Assembly (NCBI GenBank): GCA_030049565.1
Contig: JASIKQ010000351.1
Span: 1 to 18,095 of the forward strand
Direction of reading: 5' to 3'
Length of the DNA: 18,095 nt
Source of the DNA: Candidatus Sulfotelmatobacter sp.
GTDB taxonomy: Bacteria > Acidobacteriota > Terriglobia > Terriglobales > Acidobacteriaceae
A model generated the notes under the pieces. The model did no database searches. It had not been told where the DNA came from and worked only from the letters and a program-made list of their open reading frames with translations. The translations under genes were made by a program, and so were the position numbers. Numbering within the stretch: position 1 is the first letter of the stretch; each line of letters begins with the position of its first letter. Positions 13,939 through 18,095 of this stretch are shown here, one piece after another.

Positions 13939-15585
13939 TCAGGCGGATGCGGCTCTGCTGCGCGAAGACTGACCCGAACTGGAGTGGCTGGGCGTGGCCA
14001 CATCCAGCTTGAATTTTTCAACCAGAGTGCGCAGCTGGCGCGAGTTTTCGACGAGCTGTTGGGCAGCCCTTTGCGTGTCCGTGGCGCCGCGGGCGGTGCT
14101 TTCGGCTGCAGTGGCGACACCGCCGATGTTGCTGGTAATTTCGCCGCTGCCGCGAGCGGCTTCGCTGACATTGCGCATCATCTCATTCGTGGTTGCGTTC
14201 TGTTCTTCGACCGCGGTCGCGATCGTGTTGGATATGTCATTGATCTGCGTGATCACTTTACTGATCGAGGCGATGGCCTCTACCGCGGCTCTGGTGTCAA
14301 ATTGAATGTGTTCGATTTTCCCGCTGATGTCTTCGGTGGCCTTGGCGGTTTCTTTGGCCAGCTCTTTCACTTCGTTGGCGACCACCGCGAATCCCTTGCC
14401 GGCTTCGCCGGCGCGAGCGGCCTCGATGGTAGCGTTGAGAGCCAGCAGGTTGGTTTGCTCGGCGATGGAAGTGATGACTTTGATGACCTGACCAATTTCG
14501 GTGGAGGATTCTCCCAGCTTGGTCACGGTTGCAGTGGTGGTCTCGGCAACTTTGACCGCAGAAGTGGCGACTCGTGCTGCCTCGGTGGCGTTGTGGGCGA
14601 TTTCCTTGATGCTGGCTGCCATTTCTTCGGCTCCGGTGGCGACTGTCTGCAAATTTTGGCTCACCTGCTCGGTCGCGTTGGAAACCACGTTGGCCTGGGT
14701 GGAGGTTTCCTCCGCGCTGGCGCTGATCTGCTCGCTGGTGGCGCTCAGCTCTTCGCTGGCGCTGGATACATGAAGGGCCGTCCCGGAAATGTCCTGAATC
14801 ATCTGCCGCAGGTTATCTTTCATCTGATTCAGGGCGCGGGCGGTGCCTCCCATTTCGTCCTGCGAGTGGACAGGGATATCTGTCCCTGCGAGATTGTGGT
14901 GAGCAATCTCATTGGCGAGTTGAGATGCCGCCCGCAGGGGCCGTGTCACCAGCCTGCGAATCAGCCAGAATACCGTGAACGCTCCCAACAGCAGTGTACC
15001 GAGGCTCGTGAAGAAAATGACGATGCCATTACTGCGCTGGTTGGCGGCCAGTGTATCGAGCGGTGCCGACATGGAAAACAGGGCCGAGATTTCGCGAGAG
15101 CCAGCGCGACGCGTAGCATCTGATAGCGGCCAGGAATGGCAGTTCTTGCATTCTTCAATCACTCGCACCGGACGAGCGTAAAGCAGAACCGGCCGGCCGT
15201 CTATGGTGGTCCGCTCGACGTAACCCTCGTCTTCGGCGTGCGCATCCAGGGCGGCGAAGGCGCGTTCGTCGAAGGCGTTGGGCTGGTCGTTGGCATCATT
15301 GGGAGCGTGGGCCGGAGTGCGAAAGGTATATCCCTGACCCTTGGCATATTGCTGAATCACCTGCCAGGCATGCCCTTCGTTACCCGAGCTTACCCGCGAG
15401 CCTTCGGCGATTTCGGTCATCATGCGCAGCTTGTCGGTGAAGGCTTCTTCGGCCTGATGGTTGACGCGAAACTGAACGATCCAGAAACTGAGAGCGGCCG
15501 TGACGGTAAGCACAAAAGCGATGGAGCCGACGATTTTTGCGGTAAGGCTGGAGTTGTTCCAGTAGCGGTGGAAAGTGCTCAGCAT
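13939..15585 (-). CDS. Methyl-accepting chemotaxis protein with periplasmic c-type haem domain (DUF3365/Tll0287-like)
   Basis: This 548-residue chemoreceptor starts at the ATG 15583-15585, with GGAGGA five bases upstream. A first membrane helix (about 17-37) and a second (about 187-208) enclose a periplasmic domain. It contains Cys146-Lys-Asn-Cys149-His150 in [21 protein letters not shown], a CxxCH haem-c attachment site in the context of Tll0287-like (DUF3365) sensor domains. HAMP follows (about 209-262), then the signalling helices. The conserved tip [35 protein letters not shown] (377-410) contacts CheA/CheW. The Ser-rich tail lacks a CheR/CheB-docking pentapeptide. Likely stimulus: redox state, oxygen or NO through the haem; this is inference. 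It converges on ilvD. Confidence 0.93.
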   Translation of the reverse strand: MLSTFHRYWNNSSLTAKIVGSIAFVLTVTAALSFWIVQFRVNHQAEEAFTDKLRMMTEIAEGSRVSSGNEGHAWQVIQQYAKGQGYTFRTPAHAPNDANDQPNAFDERAFAALDAHAEDEGYVERTTIDGRPVLLYARPVRVIEECKNCHSWPLSDATRRAGSREISALFSMSAPLDTLAANQRSNGIVIFFTSLGTLLLGAFTVFWLIRRLVTRPLRAASQLANEIAHHNLAGTDIPVHSQDEMGGTARALNQMKDNLRQMIQDISGTALHVSSASEELSATSEQISASAEETSTQANVVSNATEQVSQNLQTVATGAEEMAASIKEIAHNATEAARVATSAVKVAETTTATVTKLGESSTEIGQVIKVITSIAEQTNLLALNATIEAARAGEAGKGFAVVANEVKELAKETAKATEDISGKIEHIQFDTRAAVEAIASISKVITQINDISNTIATAVEEQNATTNEMMRNVSEAARGSGEITSNIGGVATAAESTARGATDTQRAAQQLVENSRQLRTLVEKFKLDVATPSHSSSGQSSRSRAASA

Positions 15586-15740
15586 TGATCCTCCGGGCAC
15601 CCGTTTCGCTAAGGCAAAACGGCCAGGGAGAAATTGCCCCTCCTGTTAAATCGGCATTGTCGTGCGCTTCTTTACCACTACTTCCTTGCGCATCCCAAAT
15701 TGAAATGCGATTCGTTCCCCGGCAGTAGAATGACTGGAAT

Positions 15741-16331
15741 ATGGGACAATTCCAGCTTTTGGCGCAACCGCTGTGGGTCAATCTTCTCGTGCTTATCCCA
15801 GTGGGCGTGTTTCTGGGATGGCGAAGCCGCGGCCTTCAGATTTCCCGGCGCCAACTGCTTTTCTGCACTCTGTTTGCTCTCGCCTTCGGTTTCGCAGAGG
15901 CTGCGGTGGTAGTTTACTTACGTGCGGCTACAGGTCTGTTGCCCGGCTACGCCGGAACGCTGGCAGAAGTGCAGCGCGTGGAGACGGCAGCTGCGCCGTA
16001 TCCGCCCAACATCACGCAGTTCCCGCAAAGCCTGCTCGCCGTCGAAGTTCTGCGCGAAGCAGCGACTATGGTGATGCTCATCAGCATCGCCCTGCTCGCC
16101 GATGCCCGGGCGAGGGAATCGTGGGCCCTCTTCCTGTGGATATTTGCCCTATGGGATATCAGTTACTATGCCGGCCTCTGGGCCACCATCCGTTGGCCAG
16201 CCTCGCTCACCGACCTCGACGTCCTGTTTCTCATCCCGGTACCGTGGATGGCGCAGGTGTGGTTCCCGCTGCTGGTAAGCGTCCTCACTCTGATCGCTGT
16301 GGCGTTGAGCAGAAAACAAGTGCAGCTCTGA
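15741..16331 (+). CDS. Integral membrane protein of unknown function
   Basis: The 196-residue product has about five hydrophobic segments (about 10-26, 39-60, 107-122, 128-150 and 168-190). The periplasmic or cytoplasmic stretch between the second and third contains Tyr/Pro-rich sequence (YPPNITQFPQSLLAVEVLREAATM). I do not recognise the family. Tyr, Trp and Asp residues in or next to helices (LWDISYYAGLWATIRWP) look conserved in type but give no function. The ATG at 15741 has only a weak GGA upstream. The gene runs opposite to the two chemoreceptor genes that flank it. Its start is 155 bp from the haem chemoreceptor start, so the two are divergently transcribed. Confidence 0.75.
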   Translation: MGQFQLLAQPLWVNLLVLIPVGVFLGWRSRGLQISRRQLLFCTLFALAFGFAEAAVVVYLRAATGLLPGYAGTLAEVQRVETAAAPYPPNITQFPQSLLAVEVLREAATMVMLISIALLADARARESWALFLWIFALWDISYYAGLWATIRWPASLTDLDVLFLIPVPWMAQVWFPLLVSVLTLIAVALSRKQVQL

Positions 16332-16365
16332 GCCGAACCCGGCGCAGCGCCCTGGTCGCTCTCTC

Positions 16366-18095
16366 TTAGGAACTGTGCGCTTTTGCTGTGGCTTTCGCCC
16401 CTGCCTGCCGGGGATGACTTCCTTCTGCGCCGGCTAGCCTGGCTTCGGGCTGCGATTCGACCACGTCATTCCAAAAGGAACTGCCGTTGTTCACGGCGGA
16501 CACGCCGATCTGGCCGGCCTGGTCGGTGCCTTCTTCTCCTAACCAGACGACCACAAATTGGTCCACTTTATTTCCCCGAGCGAGAGAAACCTGGCTGCCT
16601 TGCCGAAGCTTGCTTCGGACGCCTGTTAATAGAGCTCCGTTGTGGCTAACGTTAATGGTCGTGACTTCCTCGTCCACCGGATCGCCCTTGAAGTCGATCG
16701 CCGCAAGCCTGACGGGCAAGGCAATATCCATGCGGCCCTCGCTTCGCTCGATCTTGAACTGCCGCATCAGGCTGCTGAGCTGCGTGGCGACAGCAGCTAA
16801 TTCCTGTGCTGCCTTTTGTGATTCCTGGGCGCGCGTCAAGGTGCCGTTGGCTGCCTCTGTGACCCCTACGATGCTGGTCGAGATTTCACCCGCTCCGCTG
16901 GCCGCTTCGCTGGCGTTACGCGTCATCTCATTGGTCGTGGCGCTCTGCTCTTCGACGGCGGCTGCGATGGTAGCCGAAATGTCGTTGATCTTATTAATCA
17001 CGCCGCTTACGGTCGCAATCGCCGCTATCGCACCCTTGGTGTCATCTTGAATGGCAGTGATTTTGCGGCTGATGTCTCCGGTGGCGTTGGCCGTCTGTTT
17101 GGCGAGTTCTTTCACCTCGTTGGCGACTACGGCAAAACCCTTTCCCGCTTCTCCGGCTCGTGCGGCCTCAATGGTTGCATTCAGGGCGAGCAGGTTTGTC
17201 TGTTGCGCGATGGAGGTGATGACCTTGACGACCTACTCCAATCTCAGCGCTGGAGTGTCCGAGCTTGGTCACCGTAGTATCGGCAGCTTGGGCAGCTCCG
17301 ACAGCCGAGGCGGCCACTTGGGCAGCTTCATTGGCATTCACGGCGATGCTCTGGATGGTCGACGTCATCTCGCCGGCGCCGGTAGATAAGCTCTGCAGAT
17401 TCTGGCTGACTTGCTGCGTGATGTGGGAAACGGAGTTTGACTGGACGGCAGTTTCGCTGGAATTCGCAGTAATCTGCTCGCTGGCCGCGAGCAATTGCTG
17501 GCTGGCCGTTCGCAGTTTTCGGGTGTGGGCAGAGACCCCTCGAAGTATTTCCTGCAGTTTGTCCATGAACAGATTGAAGAAGCGACTGACATCACCTAAT
17601 TCGTCGTCGGCGAAGCCCTCAGCTGCCTCCAATCGCCGAGTGACGTCGCCCTCGCCCTCGGCAATATTCTGAATCATCTGGGACAGTTGCTTGACCGGTT
17701 GCAGAACAAGTTTTGTAATGAGCAGATACTGCCCCACTACCACCGAGATGGATAGCAGCAGCATGGAGCAGACAATGATGACCTCGGTGCGACGGACTCG
17801 AGCCGCGATGTCAGCGCTGGGATAGGCGGCTAAAAGCATGTACCCCCATTTGTCGAAAGGTTTGGAGAGCACCGTCCACTGCGTCGCCTCGGCATGATCC
17901 AGGCGCTGCCCTATTTCTTCGGCGCTCACGTGGTCGGGTTTGAAGATGACTTTGCCATTGGCGTGGAGCAGGGCCAGGTAACCGCTGTCCAGAATCTTGG
18001 CAGTGCTGATGCGTTTGCCCAAATCGGCAACCGCGGTGAGCGGGTACCCCACATACCAGATGCCCACAACCTTGCTGGCCTGGTTCCGCATCGGT
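16366..18095 (-). CDS. Methyl-accepting chemotaxis protein with Cache-like sensor and C-terminal PilZ domain; frameshifted and partial
   Basis: The gene enters from the right edge. Visible parts in order: the end of a periplasmic Cache-like domain ([20 protein letters not shown]...[19 protein letters not shown]...), a membrane helix (about 17695-17790), HAMP ([27 protein letters not shown]), and MCP signalling helices. The frame breaks near 17232-17240: the expected [19 protein letters not shown] is encoded, but one base is in excess, so the first frame ends about 17168. The second frame restores [28 protein letters not shown] and runs to the stop at 16366. After the signalling helices comes a PilZ domain, with RSEGR (RxxxR, about 16746) and NVSHNG (NxSxxG, about 16640), the c-di-GMP-binding motifs. 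Disruption could be an assembly error or a true pseudogene. Confidence 0.9.

Noticed and set aside
13894..15123. 409-codon open frame on the plus strand
   Set aside because: It is the antisense of the haem chemoreceptor. The Gly/Phe-rich translation is the usual shadow of MCP helices, and the minus-strand protein has clear family motifs.

Overview
The window looks like a piece of a GC-rich soil-type bacterial chromosome, most plausibly from the Acidobacteriota. This is an inference: it rests on codon usage, the ilvC-ilvB-ilvN/ilvD arrangement, plentiful REP-like intergenic hairpins and the style of the chemoreceptors. No rRNA, tRNA or taxonomic marker gene in the window settles it. Two genes (dnaK and the chemoreceptor at the right edge) carry single-base frame breaks in highly conserved segments, which could be assembly errors or real lesions.

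Layout. 1-735: the 5' part of dnaK (minus strand) with a strong sigma70-type promoter. 870-2700: a repeat island built around a REP-associated tyrosine transposase (RAYT). It holds inverted REP hairpins, a decayed 3' remnant of a second RAYT, a 32-bp tandem duplication of half a REP, and two copies of a block of about 310 bp that differ by one substitution and one indel. 2740-3394: a small membrane protein and an overlapping XRE-type HTH regulator behind a promoter with a twin 11-bp direct repeat. 3438-4589: a secreted SnoaL-like protein and MsrA. 4646-7434 (minus): a zinc-finger membrane protein, a YycJ-type metallo-beta-lactamase-fold hydrolase, a small membrane protein and a 3-hydroxybutyryl-CoA dehydrogenase. 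7633-8287 (minus): a VapBC-type toxin-antitoxin pair.

8416-13875 is the branched-chain amino-acid block. It runs from a promoter and palindromic leader through ilvC (ketol-acid reductoisomerase), ilvB (acetolactate synthase large subunit), a short ACT regulatory subunit, an intrinsic terminator and a 14-bp tandem-repeat tract to ilvD (dihydroxy-acid dehydratase). IlvB/IlvN, IlvC and IlvD together convert pyruvate (or pyruvate plus 2-oxobutyrate) to the 2-oxo acids of valine/leucine and isoleucine. IlvD appears to be a separate, possibly leaderless, transcription unit.

13939-18095 holds two chemoreceptors on the minus strand, separated by an opposing membrane-protein gene. The first has a CxxCH c-type haem motif in its periplasmic domain (DUF3365/Tll0287-like). 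The second has a Cache-like sensor region and a C-terminal PilZ domain, predicted to bind c-di-GMP, but its frame is broken in the signalling domain.

The most unusual material is the layered RAYT/REP island and the architecture of the two chemoreceptors. I see no CRISPR array, phage genes or defence island.
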